Below are positions 39,501 to 53,200 of a DNA stretch of 64,000 nt, piece after piece. How positions within the stretch are numbered: position 1 is the first letter of the stretch; each line of letters opens with the position of its first letter. The position numbers and the translations under genes were made by a program. The notes below the pieces were generated by a model, which was given only the letters and a program-made list of their open reading frames with translations, made no database searches and had not been told where the DNA came from. Origin of the DNA: Stentor coeruleus (lineage: Eukaryota; Ciliophora; Heterotrichea; Heterotrichida; Stentoridae). The stretch is from contig MPUH01000054.1 in the NCBI GenBank assembly GCA_001970955.1, positions 1 through 64,000 of the forward strand, written 5' to 3'.

Positions 39501-40091
39501 ATACTCGCAGCCTATATAGCCATAGTTTGTACCTGTTTCAGAATAACTTACAATTGTCTGTGTAAGCATTTTTACGGTGTTCAGGTTACCATAAAAAGTG
39601 GCAGTTAAACCAGAGATTGTGAAAGAAAAAAAATTCCAAACACCGGAGCTGAAAACACTTCCTTGATTAGATGAATAAGTTACCCCAGATAATTTGATAT
39701 CGAAGAAGATTTTGTTTCCAGAGGATTCTCTTCTTAAAAGTATACTGTTGCCTGATGTGCCATTTCTAACAAAAAAATAATAGTTGTAATCAAAGTTTAA
39801 AATCCACGTCATCAATGTAAATGTAGAAGGAAGCACAATAGCTGTGGTTCTAAAATCATTAGGAGGTAGAGTTATAAAATTATTTGAGTTTGCAGCAAAA
39901 AAAGCACCTCGATCTGTTGGGATTGTATTTCGAGTTGTAGTTGTATAGGACTCTCCGTTAACAGCATCATTAGAATTTTCAGAATAATCACGGAAAACCT
40001 CTCCGAAATTGTAACCAAATCGATATTCTACCAAGGTACTTGCCAATATGGTCTTGAGGGTGATGAAAATCAGTCCTAATATAAAGGCCAT
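33510..40091 (-). CDS. LamG-like / cysteine-rich repeat / multi-TM surface receptor B (two 15-nt introns)
   Basis: Paralogue of receptor A, transcribed towards it, with 2,183 residues after removing introns at 34254-34268 (gtaatttttacatag) and 34182-34196 (gtatttattatgtag). It has a signal peptide (MAFILGLIFITLKTILAS), a LamG-like head nearly colinear with A (VEYRFGYNFGEVFRDYSENS), a cysteine-rich stalk of about 24 units of exactly 50 residues (CNEQCKTCSQANKCLTC...GCQCNDGYYNTS), a beta-rich juxtamembrane region and about seven TM segments with QGYFNQAC and FLRRFGFILSQIYL. Units carry NxS/T sites, so the stalk is probably heavily N-glycosylated. Disulfide-rich stalk length differs greatly from A, so repeat number evolves quickly. 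Exported to the cell surface by inference; ligand and signalling unknown. Stop is TAA. Confidence 0.86.
36400..38940 (-). repeat. 1,050-bp higher-order repeat (seven 50-residue units) in receptor B
   Basis: Seven successive 150-bp units are repeated as a block. Three marker stretches around 38,792, 37,742 and 36,692, and two frame-shadow stretches at 38,057 and 37,007, are all 1,050 bp apart. Blocks span roughly 38,940-37,891 and 37,890-36,841, with a partial third copy down to about 36,400. Unit order (SQVNKCL, then SKYYN/NKYYN, then SSACIEC, then SNACIVC) is kept in both full blocks. Confidence 0.85.
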
Positions 40092-41234
40092 TAAATTATA
40101 AGTGGATTTTTACCATGGTTAGTCAAATGAATATAAATATTAGAGTTTATGTATAATATGCATATCGAAATCTAAATCCTAAGAACTGTAATGAAAAATT
40201 TTGAATTTGATCAAAAATCAAATTATAAGAATCTATCGAAATGATTTTACCTTCATTTGAGTATTTGTATTTTAGATTAAGAAATAATGTTTTGCTATAT
40301 AATTATTTGTAATATCCTATAGCTTTAGGTATTATATTTGCTTAAATTTATACTGATTGTCTAGATTTTTTTTTGAATTTCAGGGATTATAAGTTTGATG
40401 ATGATAGGAAATACTTGTTTTAAATAGGATTCTTAAAGCCTAGGAAATGTTTATTGTTAACTCTTTACTTCACTAGATTATAGATAAAATCTTGATTTAT
40501 ATGAAAGTTTTTAATAATAACCGAGGATGATCGTGATGATGTTTATTATTCTTCAACATTTTTTTGCAAAAAATGTATTTTTGTAATATATAGGTTTATT
40601 AAACAATATTAAGATTATTCTTCGTCAAAATATCTAATGCAAGTCTTATATTTTTCAAAAATTATTCAAATTTTAAGGATATAATTATGCTAAACTAACT
40701 TAAATTTCTTATAGGATTAAATAATTTTGTTACAATAGACAGATTTGATTAACATCAAAAAAATATAATATTAAAGGCAATATTTCCCTAAGAAATTGCA
40801 TAGAAGCCACACAAATAATTTTATTTATTTAGGTTGCTTAAGGTTCAAAACTATAATTTTGATTTTATCTTATATTTTAAACAAAACAATAACTTCACTG
40901 CATTTAGTTACTAGTTTATCACAGTTATACCTGTTCTAATAATAATTAAACTAAGTAATTTACATAAATATAATTTTAGTCAATCTTATAGCAGATACCA
41001 GCATTAGGCACTTAAATTCAACCCATATTTTCAAACTAAATCTATGAATAACAATACTTTACTTAATATTTCCTTTAATTATCCTACTTTATTCCATTCA
41101 GTTTTTCTATCTTTATTATTGTATCTTTACAAATAATATCATTTTGATTCCTATCATCATTTCTTCCATAAGATTTTCTTATTACATATTAAAACATAAA
41201 ATCTTTTATAACATCAAAGACTAATTAGATAATC
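40092..41234. other. Intergenic, no gene recognised
   Basis: AT-rich DNA between receptor B and the downstream end of the acylated-protein gene. Nothing coding or repeated was recognised. cttataatttaATG precedes the receptor B start. Confidence 0.6.
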
Positions 41235-41714
41235 TTAATTAAGCTCAGACATTTCTTTTAATACCTGATCAGTTATTAGTTCATTATCATTATTTGGTTT
41301 TGGTTTTTCTTCTATAAACGAGAAATCGAATTCATGTGGGTGTTTATCAAACTCAACTTTAGATGTATGGGCTTTTTTCAAATCTTCTTCTATTTTTGCT
41401 TCTGTTTCCTTTTTTTCTGGTTCATGAATAGTTTTTGAATTCGTCCCAAGAACTTTAGCATCATTAGTTGAAGTGTTTTCTTTTACAGTTATAGTATTGT
41501 TTATTGTTTTTTCTGTTTTTTGTTTAGAAATCGAGTTGTTTTCAGTTAGTTCATCAAGTTTACTTTTTGGGATTGTCTTACCATGCTCAAGTACTTGAAC
41601 ATCATCATCTTCTCTGCCATTGTTTTGACCTTGATGTCCTACGCTTTTGATTTTTCCTGGAGAATTATTGATGTTAACTTCTTGGATGTCTTTTTTAGAA
41701 CCTCCGCAGCCCAT
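41235..41714 (-). CDS. Probably N-myristoylated and palmitoylated acidic protein, unknown family
   Basis: A protein of 159 residues beginning MGCGGSKKD. Gly2 with Ser6 and Lys7 fits the N-myristoylation consensus, and Cys3 is a likely palmitoylation site, so it should be anchored to the cytosolic face of the plasma or ciliary membrane. The rest is Lys/Glu/Asn/Thr-rich, apparently disordered, with possible short helices (EKKETEAKIEEDLKKAH) and a C-terminal HEFDFSFIEEKPKP stretch. No enzymatic domain was seen. Similar MGC(G/x)xS starts occur on ciliate and apicomplexan membrane-tethered scaffold proteins, but homology beyond the lipid signal cannot be claimed. Stop is TAA. It is divergent to OST48 across 725 bp. 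Confidence 0.72.
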   Translation of the reverse strand: MGCGGSKKDIQEVNINNSPGKIKSVGHQGQNNGREDDDVQVLEHGKTIPKSKLDELTENNSISKQKTEKTINNTITVKENTSTNDAKVLGTNSKTIHEPEKKETEAKIEEDLKKAHTSKVEFDKHPHEFDFSFIEEKPKPNNDNELITDQVLKEMSELN

Positions 41715-42439
41715 TATAGTATAAATATAAGACTTTTATATTTTTGGTTTAAACATAGGAAAAATTACAAAACATTTTTTAGAATTGGGATGAGGTTTAT
41801 ATAATGAATTTTTGTAATAAAATATTATAGGAAATATAGTGTATGGGTTAGGATGTGATATAAATTTTGATTGTTTCAAATTTTTAAAGGTTTCAGAAAA
41901 AATCTGAACTGATATCAACATTCTAATAAAACTTAGCTTAAAGTGGTTTAAAATAGAGTCTGAGATTACTTTGTTGTAAATTTTTATTTTTTTTCAGCGT
42001 TTAGCTTTTATATTTTCTAATTTAACCAAAAACCTAAGATACATAAAATTTAAATCAACTCATTTTAACCCAGATCCGAGTTAATTGTAAATTTTACATC
42101 TCTGTATTTTAGCAATTCAACTGTACTTTCATAAACACAAAATACATAAACTAAACCTAAATCTTACAAATACCAACATAACACTTCCACCTCATCTAAA
42201 AAATCTATTTTTTTACATATCTTTTTAACCCTAAAAGTATTAAATCAATAAACCCCTCCAATATTTATTATCAAAATTGTTAAATCCCAACAACTAGTCC
42301 AAAATAAATACATTTGACCAATATTTCATCATCCTTAATGTATTTATTATTTCCCAATCTATCTATTTAACCTAAATATTCTTTATTCCCTTTTCTAAAT
42401 AATCATCTAAAAATATTGACCTCCATTACTTGATAATAA
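41715..42439. promoter_or_regulatory. 5' region between divergent genes
   Basis: AT-rich spacer between the start codons of the acylated protein and OST48, so it should hold both promoters. Only short AT runs are visible; the OST48 start reads gataataaATG. Confidence 0.4.
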
Positions 42440-43657
42440 ATGGAGTTGCTGTTGCTTAGTCTCACAGTCTTATCAGTCTTTACATCAGCAGCTGATATTT
42501 TAGTACTTATGGACCATACAGATATAAAAGAATCTCATTCATTATTCTTTGACAGCATAATATCACGTGGGCATAAAATCATATACAAACTTCCAGATTC
42601 TCAAGGTCTAAGGCTTGAGAAGTTTGATGATTATTTATACTCAACTGTAATTTTGATGTGCCCTGGAGAAGGTATGATATATTTAGATCTTAATGGTAAA
42701 GTTTCAGTATCTGATCTAGTCAAATTCTCTGATAATGGAGGAAATCTTGTCATATTCGGAGATGTCGATGCAGCAAGTCACTATAGAAAACTCGCTAATG
42801 ATTTCGGTGTAGATTTTTATGAACAAGGAACTAGACTTTATAGTGAAAAAAAAGAAAAAACTATTGCAACAACTAATATCACAAGTCCTATAAGTATACT
42901 CCCAACATCAAAAGCTCCTATTAAATTCTCAGGAATTGGTCTTTATTATAATCAAAATTCCAAATTACTAACCCCTTTGATTTCTACAAGTAAAGATCAA
43001 TATGTGAGAAATGAGTTTAAAAAAACTGATGTTAAAGAACCTGTTGTTTTTGCTGTAGCTTTTCAAGGTAGGAATAATGTTAGAGCTGTATTTGTTGGAT
43101 CAGTTGATGTATGTGCAAATTCATATATGAAAGATGATAGTTTAAGTAACAATAAAATGTGTGTAGAACTCTTGAAATGGGCATTTCAAGAAAAATCGGT
43201 TTTAAGATATAGCGGAATAACTCATTATAAAACTGAAAGCAAAAAAAATAAAGGGTATTTAGAAGGGGAGTATACAATAAACGATGATTTAATGTTTTCT
43301 ATCGATATTGAAGAATTAAAAGATGGAAAATGGCAGGAATATAAGACTAGTAAAGCTTATGTTGAATTTGTAATGCTTGAGCCGAAAATAAGAAAATATC
43401 TTGAATTCAAAAATGGTAGTTTAGTTACTCATTTCAGAGCTCCTGATATTCATGGTGTTTATCAGTTTAAAGTCTTTTTGAATAACCCTGGATTTTCATG
43501 GATTGAAAGTGCTACGAAAGTTACTGTTAGGCCTTATAAGCACAATCAGTTTGAAAGATTTTTACCTTGTGCTTATCCTTATTATGCCAGTGTGTTTGCT
43601 AGTATGAGCGGTTTTGTTGTCTTTAGTTTTTATTTTCTTTATCATAAGAATACTTAA
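42440..43657 (+). CDS. Oligosaccharyltransferase 48 kDa subunit (OST48/DDOST/WBP1)
   Basis: An intronless gene of 405 residues, close to yeast Wbp1 (430). It has a signal peptide (MELLLLSLTVLSVFTSAADI). The N-terminal domain opens ILVLMDHTDIKESHSLFF, the typical DDOST start (LVLLD...ETHS.F), then GHKIIYKLPDS, LMCPG and a GGNLVIFGD strand. A middle beta-rich region contains FVGSVDVCANSYM, followed by WAFQEKSVLRYSGITHY. The C-terminus ends with RPYKHNQFERFLPCAYPYYAS before one TM helix (SVFASMSGFVVFSFYFLYH), the family's standard end. It is an ER membrane, non-catalytic subunit of the oligosaccharyltransferase that moves the preassembled glycan to NxS/T sites of secretory proteins; the large glycosylation-rich receptors nearby would be typical clients. 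Stop is TAA. Confidence 0.94.
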   Translation: MELLLLSLTVLSVFTSAADILVLMDHTDIKESHSLFFDSIISRGHKIIYKLPDSQGLRLEKFDDYLYSTVILMCPGEGMIYLDLNGKVSVSDLVKFSDNGGNLVIFGDVDAASHYRKLANDFGVDFYEQGTRLYSEKKEKTIATTNITSPISILPTSKAPIKFSGIGLYYNQNSKLLTPLISTSKDQYVRNEFKKTDVKEPVVFAVAFQGRNNVRAVFVGSVDVCANSYMKDDSLSNNKMCVELLKWAFQEKSVLRYSGITHYKTESKKNKGYLEGEYTINDDLMFSIDIEELKDGKWQEYKTSKAYVEFVMLEPKIRKYLEFKNGSLVTHFRAPDIHGVYQFKVFLNNPGFSWIESATKVTVRPYKHNQFERFLPCAYPYYASVFASMSGFVVFSFYFLYHKNT

Positions 43658-44247
43658 TCGCTTTAGTTATTGCAAATCTTAGGGAAAATAGAGTTTTTAG
43701 TTTATGTGAATATAATTTTTTAAGTAAATTTAAGATTATCGGGGCTTAAAAATATAAATATACATATAAAATTTCTATAGTTTTAATAATCATGGCTAAT
43801 TCTTCGTGTAAATCGAAAATAAGTGTGTTGGTTGTTTTAATTTTTAAAGAGGTTTGTAATATTTCAAATATGTTTTAAGGTCTTGTAGGATGTCTTATTA
43901 TGATTGAATTTCAGGAAAATTTGACTGAGAGTGATGCAGCCTTAGACAATTAAGCAATAGTTTGCACTTGTATTTCAAGTTTATATTATTCTTAATTTGT
44001 GTGTTTGATTTATGTGTAAAAAATCAAGATTATTTACTTGTAAAAACTACTAAATGAGAAGATATAATATGAATATATCTACTAATAATTTTAAAAATAG
44101 CAGGAATTTCTGATGCTGGGATATATGCAATTTATAATGAATGATTATCTTTAACAATTAATTTTGTACACTCAAACAAATTAGTTTTAAATATTACAAA
44201 GGTAAGAAAAATGATTGATAGGGTTTAAGAAATTAATATTTATCTAA
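43658..44247. other. Convergent intergenic region, no gene recognised
   Basis: The 590 bp between the 3' ends of OST48 and the giant polycystin-like gene are AT-rich. No gene, repeat or RNA was recognised. Confidence 0.6.
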
Positions 44248-47200
44248 CTATTTAATTTCTTCGATACTTTCATCCATTATCTGGGTATTTCTACCTTTCC
44301 TAACTGGAGATTCTGAATTCAAGCTTTTTATAGTAAATACATCATGAAAAGTACTAGCCTCAACTGCTTCAGAATTCACTTTATTTACCTTAGTCAATAT
44401 TGTCTTACCTTTGATGCAAATATGGATCAGATAAGCATATAAAAGCTGAAAAGTGAAAATATCAACTACAACAAATACAGCCCAGTTTATTAACCAGAAT
44501 TCTGTATAACCTACACAGCGATATAAACATAATAATAATATTCCACATAAGCACCCTAGAATAGTTACTGATGCTAAAGGTATAGTAATGATATGAAAAG
44601 GTTTACCAGTTATAATAAAAGCATTCAATAAAAATGTCGGGAATGAAAATACTTGAGTTATTATCAAAGCAATTACTCCTCTACTAAGTTGGCTTATATC
44701 AAACCCATTGATTTGAGAATTGCTATCTTGAGGACCATCAACAATAAGATACATAACCCCAATAAGATTTAAAAGGACCAGATGAGAAGTAAAGAATTGA
44801 ATTGATGATGGAACTCTTCTCTTAAAAGATTGATTTATACATAGTCCTGTTATCGGGTAAAGCATAATAAATGAAGTGTGTTTTCCTCTAGTTTGTGTTT
44901 TGCTATCATAAATAGAATAAAACACAGCTGAAAAAATAGTTAAAAATATAATCCCAGACATCATATATATTGGGCCATAAGCTTCTACACAATCTAAAAC
45001 ATGCTCTTCAATTTTATACGATGACATATGTTCAAGACTAACTGTAACATAATCACTATAAACATCAGTAACTGAACATTTTCCTGCTTGCCATTTAATA
45101 CCATCAAGATATTTACAATCATAATCAGTTTTAATATCAAATATTCCTTCAATATTAGCAATAATAGGCTCAATTATTTCTGCTTGTATTTCTTTTGTAT
45201 AATTATAAAGTTCTAAATTGTAATTAGAATATAATCCAGTAAGATAAAATGTTAAATCAAAGTAATCTAAATCACTATTGTATTTAGAGAAATATATATC
45301 TAAAATCTCATCATTGTCTATACCTGAAATATTATAGAAATTGATAGAGTTTTTTGATATAGAAATTTTATGGGAAAGGATTGAAGATATGGTATTCCTA
45401 TAACGATAAATTGAATTATACCCATCTGTATGGGAAATCTCTGAACCTGGAGGCATCCCAGACAATTCTAGTTTGGTAATTATTAAATAGAGTGAATTTA
45501 GAAGTTCTTTGCTGATATCTTGAGAATAGACAGAAATTATATCAAAAAGTCTTATTCCTTGCTTGCTTGTTAATGAATAATCATAATTGCTTAATATATT
45601 ATAAATGCTCTTAGTGATATTGACCAATATATCTTGTGAAGGTGTGTTTCCAGAAAAATATTCAGATTCTAACAAAGCTTCAGTTGTTGCTATAAAAATA
45701 TCTAACGTAAATGAATCAAATACTTCAGTATCAAAGTAGTTATAATAAGTATTATATATATGAGTATAATCTGAACCATCAGTAACTTTGCTACAATAGT
45801 AAATAACAGTTGAAGGTATTGAATCTGAATCAAGAGTATCCTTTAAGAAATCCTCAAGAAAATTACTTGTCATCTTTCTTTTTTTCAATAAATTACTAAT
45901 ATCATATGAATAATAACTACATGATTTTTTAATATCACAAACATACATTATACCTTTACTAGCTATAGAAGGTACCCAAAGTTGCATTGAATTCACATAA
46001 AGTAATTTAGTCAATAAAAATTCTTTTTTATTATTATCAGTATACCCATATCTATATAAAATAAAATCAGAATCATCATCACTACAACTTTCTGCTTTGA
46101 ATTCTAATTTACCATCTTGGATCTTAGTAACTTTAAAAGATGAGCATACTGGAGGAGTATTTCTAATGATAGTAATAGTTCCTGTAATATCTGAATCTGT
46201 ATTCAATGGATCATAAATTGTTAGGGTTAATTGATAATCAACTCCAATTTTTAAAGCTTCTGCTGGGATATAAATAAAAGGTAAATCTAATACTATGTTA
46301 TTAGAATTTATATCATGGTTATAAGACCAAATAAATCCAAATTCGCTATTAGCTTGAATTTCAGGTATAATAGTAAATCCAATATCATTATCCACATTAC
46401 CTACAATTAATTTTATTTTCACATCACCATTTGCTTTCCCATTAACTTCCAAATCAATTTGACCAACTTTTTCCTTACCATTTGTAGAAGCTGTAGCATA
46501 TATTGAATAAAAAGCTCCATCTCTGAGTGTTCCAGATTTAATGATTAAAGTATTGCCTGTAGGATTACTTGTATCAAAAATCGATCCTGAATCTGAAGAT
46601 TTGCATGAGTCAGTACCTTCAAGACAAGACCATTGTATTGTAACTAAAGATGATAGATTATCTGGATCATAAGCTTGAACTGATATATCAAGATCAATAT
46701 TATTACTAACTTTACCACTTGATCTTAAAAATTGTAAAACAAGATCACTTGATTTAACAGTAACATCAATAAAAGTTGAACTTGTTAGGTTTTGATATTG
46801 GATTGTCACAGTAAAAGTATATTTAATTTCTTTAAAAAGTGTATATGAAGGTATAGAAAGAGTATCTGATTTTTTCTGAGATGCTAAAAGAGATACAAAA
46901 TCTAATAGAGGATTAGATGAGTCTTGAGAATAAGTCCAAGTGTATATAAATGGCCCTACAGAGTTACAGCTTTGAATGATATTTGGTTTGATTACCAAGG
47001 ATTCAGAGCTTAAAATTGTTATGCTGTTTCCCAATGCTATTTGAGCAATTATGAGCTTTTCTGCAGTTACTTCTGTTTTTGCAGTAGCTGAACTTGTAGT
47101 GCCAAATGTTGAGCTAGTAATAGTAAGTGAGAATTCTACTGTACCAGCAGTAAAAAGATTAAGCTTAAGCGTCATTGTTGAATCTGTGATTTTAGACACT

Positions 47201-50200
47201 TGATCAGATAGTAAAGTATTTTCAGGGTTTGAAACAGCATTCCATTTGTATATATAATCGCTATTAACTGCTTTAGTATACACATTAACTTCAATCGAAG
47301 ATTCACAACCTAAGGATAGCATAGTAGGTGCGATTATTGAAGCTACTGGTATTGGTTTTGGATATTTGTCATTTATTTTTATAATCAAATCATACATATT
47401 TTCAGAACAAGCATTAGATGAAATATACCCAAGTTTATACTGATCAAGAGTCATACTAAATACTTCTCCAGGAACTTCTTTAGTAAATACTATTTGCATA
47501 TTCCTAGAATTTACCCACATGCATTTTGAATAAAGTTCTTTTAATCCACTAGGAAGTGATATAAAAGAATCACAATCTCCTGTCAAACTTTGACTAACAG
47601 CTTTACTAAATTCTAATATAATACTTTTATAATCCTCAGAATAATAACCTGAAATTTCACTAGGCTTAAAAAACCATCCACATAAAACACAAGTATTTTG
47701 ATATTGTTTATAACCTGTATCACATTCACAAATCCCTTTATCAATATTATAAGTACTATGAGATGAACAATCACAAATACCAGGTTCGGTTTGTTTAGCA
47801 TAAGCTATACATTCTGAGCAAATAGTTTCTGAAATACCAATACTGCATTGAGGGTCATTATTAGATTTTGTAGAAGCGATTTTGAATACAAAACTTACTG
47901 ATTTTCTATAAACTAAAGATTCGATTTTACAGTTTTTAGTTCCTGAAGATGTGAAATAAAGCCAATATGATGCTGTGCCGTTTGATGTTGTTATTGAGAG
48001 TTGGTTTGTATGGAAATCATTTGTAGTGCATGAGAAGTCAAGGGTTGATTCTAATGTAAAAGCGTTGCTGCTTTTATCTTTGATGGATAATTTAAATTCA
48101 AAAATCGAACTGATATTTTGTGATAAGGAAGTTGTTGTTAAGATTGATGAAATGCCTCTGGAAATTATGATAGTGTCGCTGTAGGAGAGAACTATATCTG
48201 GATCATCAACATACAATCTATAACTTCCCGCAGTGGCAATATTCATATTCAAAGTTCCAATTCCTGCATTTGTTCTAATCGTACTTGCGCTAAGTGTTGC
48301 TGTAGGGCTAGATTTTATAGTTAAACTATATACCCCATTATGAGTTTCAAGAGTTATTCCAGTAAAGTCATAAACACTAATACTAATATCAAAAGTTTCA
48401 GTATCATAACATGCTAGTGTTGATAAAACATAAATAACAGTATTTTTATTAACAGAAACAGTGACTGTTCCAACAGCATCACTACTATCACTTGACAATT
48501 GGAAATCATAATCTAAAGCATGAGCTAAAGAAAGACTATAACTTGTTGACCCTGTAGTTATAGTCTGATGTGTAGTAACACTAATAGCATAGTTATTCAA
48601 TTCAACAAGGGTAATTTCTGTTGATAGTATATAATCATTATCATCATCTCCTAATATAGCTACATTTAATACTAATTGAGTGTTAACTGATGGGGTATTA
48701 GGTACAGCTACTAATGTTATAGTTTTAACATAATTAACTATTGGGCCTATTTCATATACAGCACTTATATACCCAGCAGTTGATATTGTTATAGTAAATG
48801 TCCCTGATGAAAGGATTTTAAGATTTGAATATGTCACAGTTCCTGTATTTGGAATATTAGTCATACTATTTTCATCAATAGTAACACCAGGGTTCATAAC
48901 AGTCCCTGAACAAACAGATCCAACAGAGCATATAAAATCAAAACTTGCAGTAATTTCTGAAGTCACTAACACCCCTAAGCTATCATAAACACTTATAATC
49001 ATATTAAATTCTGAAGTACTTGTTGTTGGCTATATAAAACTTACAATATTTTCTATTATGATTTCTATTGCCGCACCTCTTGAAGTAAGTGTTTTATCAT
49101 CTGTTTTATCTAAATTCAATAAATCTGTTACTGATGCTATAAGTTTTACAGGTCCTGATCTAAGTGGAGTCAATGTAAAATCAACTGTGCCAATTGTGCT
49201 TGCACCTGATGATAGTCCATTAAAAGTATCATAAATTTCTTGACTTAAAGTTACTGATACTGAACCCAGATAATGATTATCATCATCTCCTAATAATATT
49301 ATTGTTATAGTAAATGGAGTATCTCGGTCAACAGATGTCCCACCTCCAGATAATGAGAAGTTGATTGTTTTTATTGAGTTTGTTATAGTAATTACATCTG
49401 AATATCCAGTTTCTAATTCTGTTGATACAACTTTGAATTTGAATGTGCCTTTTGATAATATGCGTATATTTTCAAATAATGCAACTCCGTTTAAAGTGTC
49501 GAGAGAATAATCACCAAGAAATGATAATCCTGAATGATCTATTCCAGATATTGGATCTAGATATAATAATAAAGAATTAACATTAGCAGTTTGTAGATTT
49601 CCATTGAGTGTATCGTAAACTCTGGCTTCAATTGTTGATAATTGAATGCTATCGGTTGGCTATGTGGATATTACTATTGGAGATGATGTTATTGATAAAT
49701 TTAAAACTCCTTTTGTTATTGTAATTGGAAACACTTCTAAATCTTCTATAGCATCGGTTTTCCCTTTAACTGTTATATCGATTGTGCCTGATGATGTAAA
49801 ATGAACTCCTGCAAAAGTTATAATCCCACTTGCTAAAACTGTAGCGTCATTAATCAAAAGAGTACCTTGAAGAGAATTTCCAGTACTAGTAATACTAACT
49901 TCAGTCGCTGAAACATAAGCTAAATCTGCATAATCAAGAAGGTAAACTATCAAGTCAAAGTTATAATAAGTGTAAATATTATCAGGGTAGTCAATTTCAA
50001 AATTAGCAATAGTCACAACAATTTCAAAAATATCACTTGGTCCATAACCACTGTTATCCGAACCACTTTGAGCTTTAATAGTATATCTTCCTGATCTTTT
50101 AATTAACAAATTAGACAAAGTTACTGTCCCATCAACAGTATTCCCAGTTTTAGTTCCTATAAAATATTCATTATAAGTCAGTGTATCATCCTCATCATAC

Positions 50201-53200
50201 AACTCAAGTGTTATCGAATACCCATCAGGATTATTTAAATGGGTTTCTTCAACACTTATATCATTATTATAAATAGTAACTGTTACTGAAAAATAATCAA
50301 ATGCGTTTATTGGCTAAATATAACATACAGTATGATCAAGTTCTATTAAGAAATTCTCAGTTAAAATCTCAATAATATCAGTGCCTTTAACAGTATTATC
50401 TTCTGTACAATATGCTTCTAATGACATTGACCCAACACTTGTAAAGTAAATATTATAAGTGTTTTCTCCATTTACTAAAGAACTTTCAGCAGAATCTCCT
50501 TCAAATAATATAGATGATGTTTCATGTAATAATAAAGAACAAGCTTGTATATATGGTAAATCATCATCTCCAAGAACACTTACACTAGCATCGAAGTTGA
50601 AAAAAACTGTTTCTGAAGCAGGGGCAGTTAAAGTTATAGTTTTTATAGAATTAGTAACTGCTATCGATGTTGCACTTGTAAATGTCGATATATAATCGCA
50701 GTCAGGAGTAAAAATCAAATAAAAAGTCCCGGATGAGAGGATTTTTATATCATCAAATACTGCTTTTTGGCTTGTTATTTCCTTTGTTTTTGTACCAGAC
50801 AAGACGTTTCCTGAACCATTTGGATCATCACTCAATGATAAGACTACATTACAACTATTAGCTTGAGTAGCTTCTTCTGATAAAGCACTATTTTTAACTA
50901 CTATTGTCAAAGTCAAAACATCGTCACTTGTAAGAGTCTATATAAAATTTACATTAGGAATTGTACTTTCTAATTCAATTGCCATATTATCAACAGTTAT
51001 ATCCAAAGTATCAAAAACTGCCGTTGATGCTGAAGATGTTTTTATACTATAATCCCCTTTAGTATTAATCGTCATAGTAATTGTACAAAAACCATCTGTT
51101 GATGTATTGCAACTATCTATAAGTGTATCATCATCATATTTTATATCAATAATTGTATCTTCAGTAAAATAATTTTCATCACCTCCGAAAATTTCTATAG
51201 TAAGAACAAAAGGAATATGTGCTGTTGGAGTTGGATCTTGGCTTGTCATATAAACATAAGTTATAGAATTTGTCACAGAAAATGATACGGAAGCTGTTGT
51301 TATTGTTGGTGTAAAACTTGAACTTGCAGTAAGTGTGAATGAACCTGATGATAATACTTTCATATCACTAAGTGTTTTTACCCCTCCTACAGTTTTAGAA
51401 TTATAAATACCATTACTATATGTTATAGTATTATAATAAAGACCTGTTCCTGAACTTACAAGAGATGTTGCTAATAAAGTTAGAGTAAAAGAATAAGCTC
51501 CTGATTTGTAGTTTTTAGTTTCAACAACATCACTTTCACTAGCAACTTTAACAGTTATAGAAAAAGGGACTGTGTTTTCGAATGTAGATCCACTGATTGC
51601 AGGTGTTTCTTCAATGATAAATTTTAATTTAGTTGTGGTAATGCTTAAAGTGCTTGAAACTACTGCGCCTACTGAAGCTGTTAATTCTATAACACCAAAT
51701 GATTTTATATAAATAATCATAGTTGCTGTTCCAGTATCTGTTGTTTTGGTTGTAGTCCCACCTATTAAAGCACCATCTATGGCTGAGATTAATACATTTG
51801 TACTATCAAGACAGTAAACATTAGTATCTATAAATAGTTCTACAGTCAATTCAATATCAAAATAAATACTTACGGTTGAAATAGCAGAATTTAAAGTTAT
51901 TGAACTGATTGAACTTGTTATTGAAAAATCTACTGATAGACCTGAAAAAACTAAAGAATCAGCTACTGTTGTTAGTGTCACTAATAGTCTGTAACTTCCT
52001 GAACGAGTAATTCTTAGTCCTGGAAAATTGCAGTTACCACCAGCGTTATTTGTTATTTCTTTTGTCCCTTCTAGTGAATCAATAGTAACACCAGATGTAT
52101 CTTGTAATACAATAACACATGTGTAATCTCCAGAAATTAAAAGAGATAAATCTTCAATAGTATTTGCATCAACTATAAATGTTGATATTGTAGTTGTTGG
52201 AGGCTAAATAGATCTTACAGTATCAGGACTAAAATTCACATCTATACTCATGCTTTGAAGGTTAAAAGCAATATCAACACTTTTATAATTAGCAGCATCA
52301 TCACCAGTTTTCAATGCTTTAACTGTCAAAGTCCTAAACTCTAACGTTGTAAAATATATATCAAAAGTTGTTTTTCCTGTAGTAATAGTTTGTGCAATAT
52401 AATCCCCAATATTAGAGCCATCATCCATTTCTAAAGTCAATTCACAAGAATCTAAAAAATCATAAAAAATGCTATTGTCATTATTATCAATAACTTTAAC
52501 ATTAGCTGTTAACTGATAAATATTATAAGGGAAATAAGGTCCACTAACTAGTTCAGCTTTAACATGGTCTATAATACTTTCAATAGTAATCGTAGAACTT
52601 ACTGCAGGACTGGTTAACAATGTAATAGCTGAACTAACTTTAAAATAATATGAACCTATTTTATTAATTCTCACACTAGGAAATTCAAATACTCCATTAG
52701 TACTTGTTATATCTCCTCCAGTGTATTCAAGATTACTACTTTGCTCTATATTTGAATCTGAATCATATAATTTGATTGATAATACTAATGATTCACTTGA
52801 TGTTATTTTAACTTGGGAATCATCAACAAGTGTTACAGTAATAGTCTCTATTGATGATGTTGTTGAAAGCTAAATATTAAATACAGTAATAGTGCTAAAT
52901 TCTGCTAAGACTAGATTAGTAGTGATAGTTATATCATAATTATTTGAAGTAGTGACTGGATCATCTGTAGAAGCTGCTGTGACAGTGATTTGAAAATTGG
53001 ATGAATATGTTTTCAAATAAATGCTTTCAAAATTGAAGGTTCCGGTTGATGTTGTACCTGTAATTGTTCCACCCAAATCTGTTGTTGAACCTCCTATATC
53101 TAAACTTAAGCTGCATTCTTCCTCAAAATCATATCCTCCATTAGATTTAATAGAAACAGTAATATCATATAAAAAGTAGATGAAATAAGGCCCAACTTGA

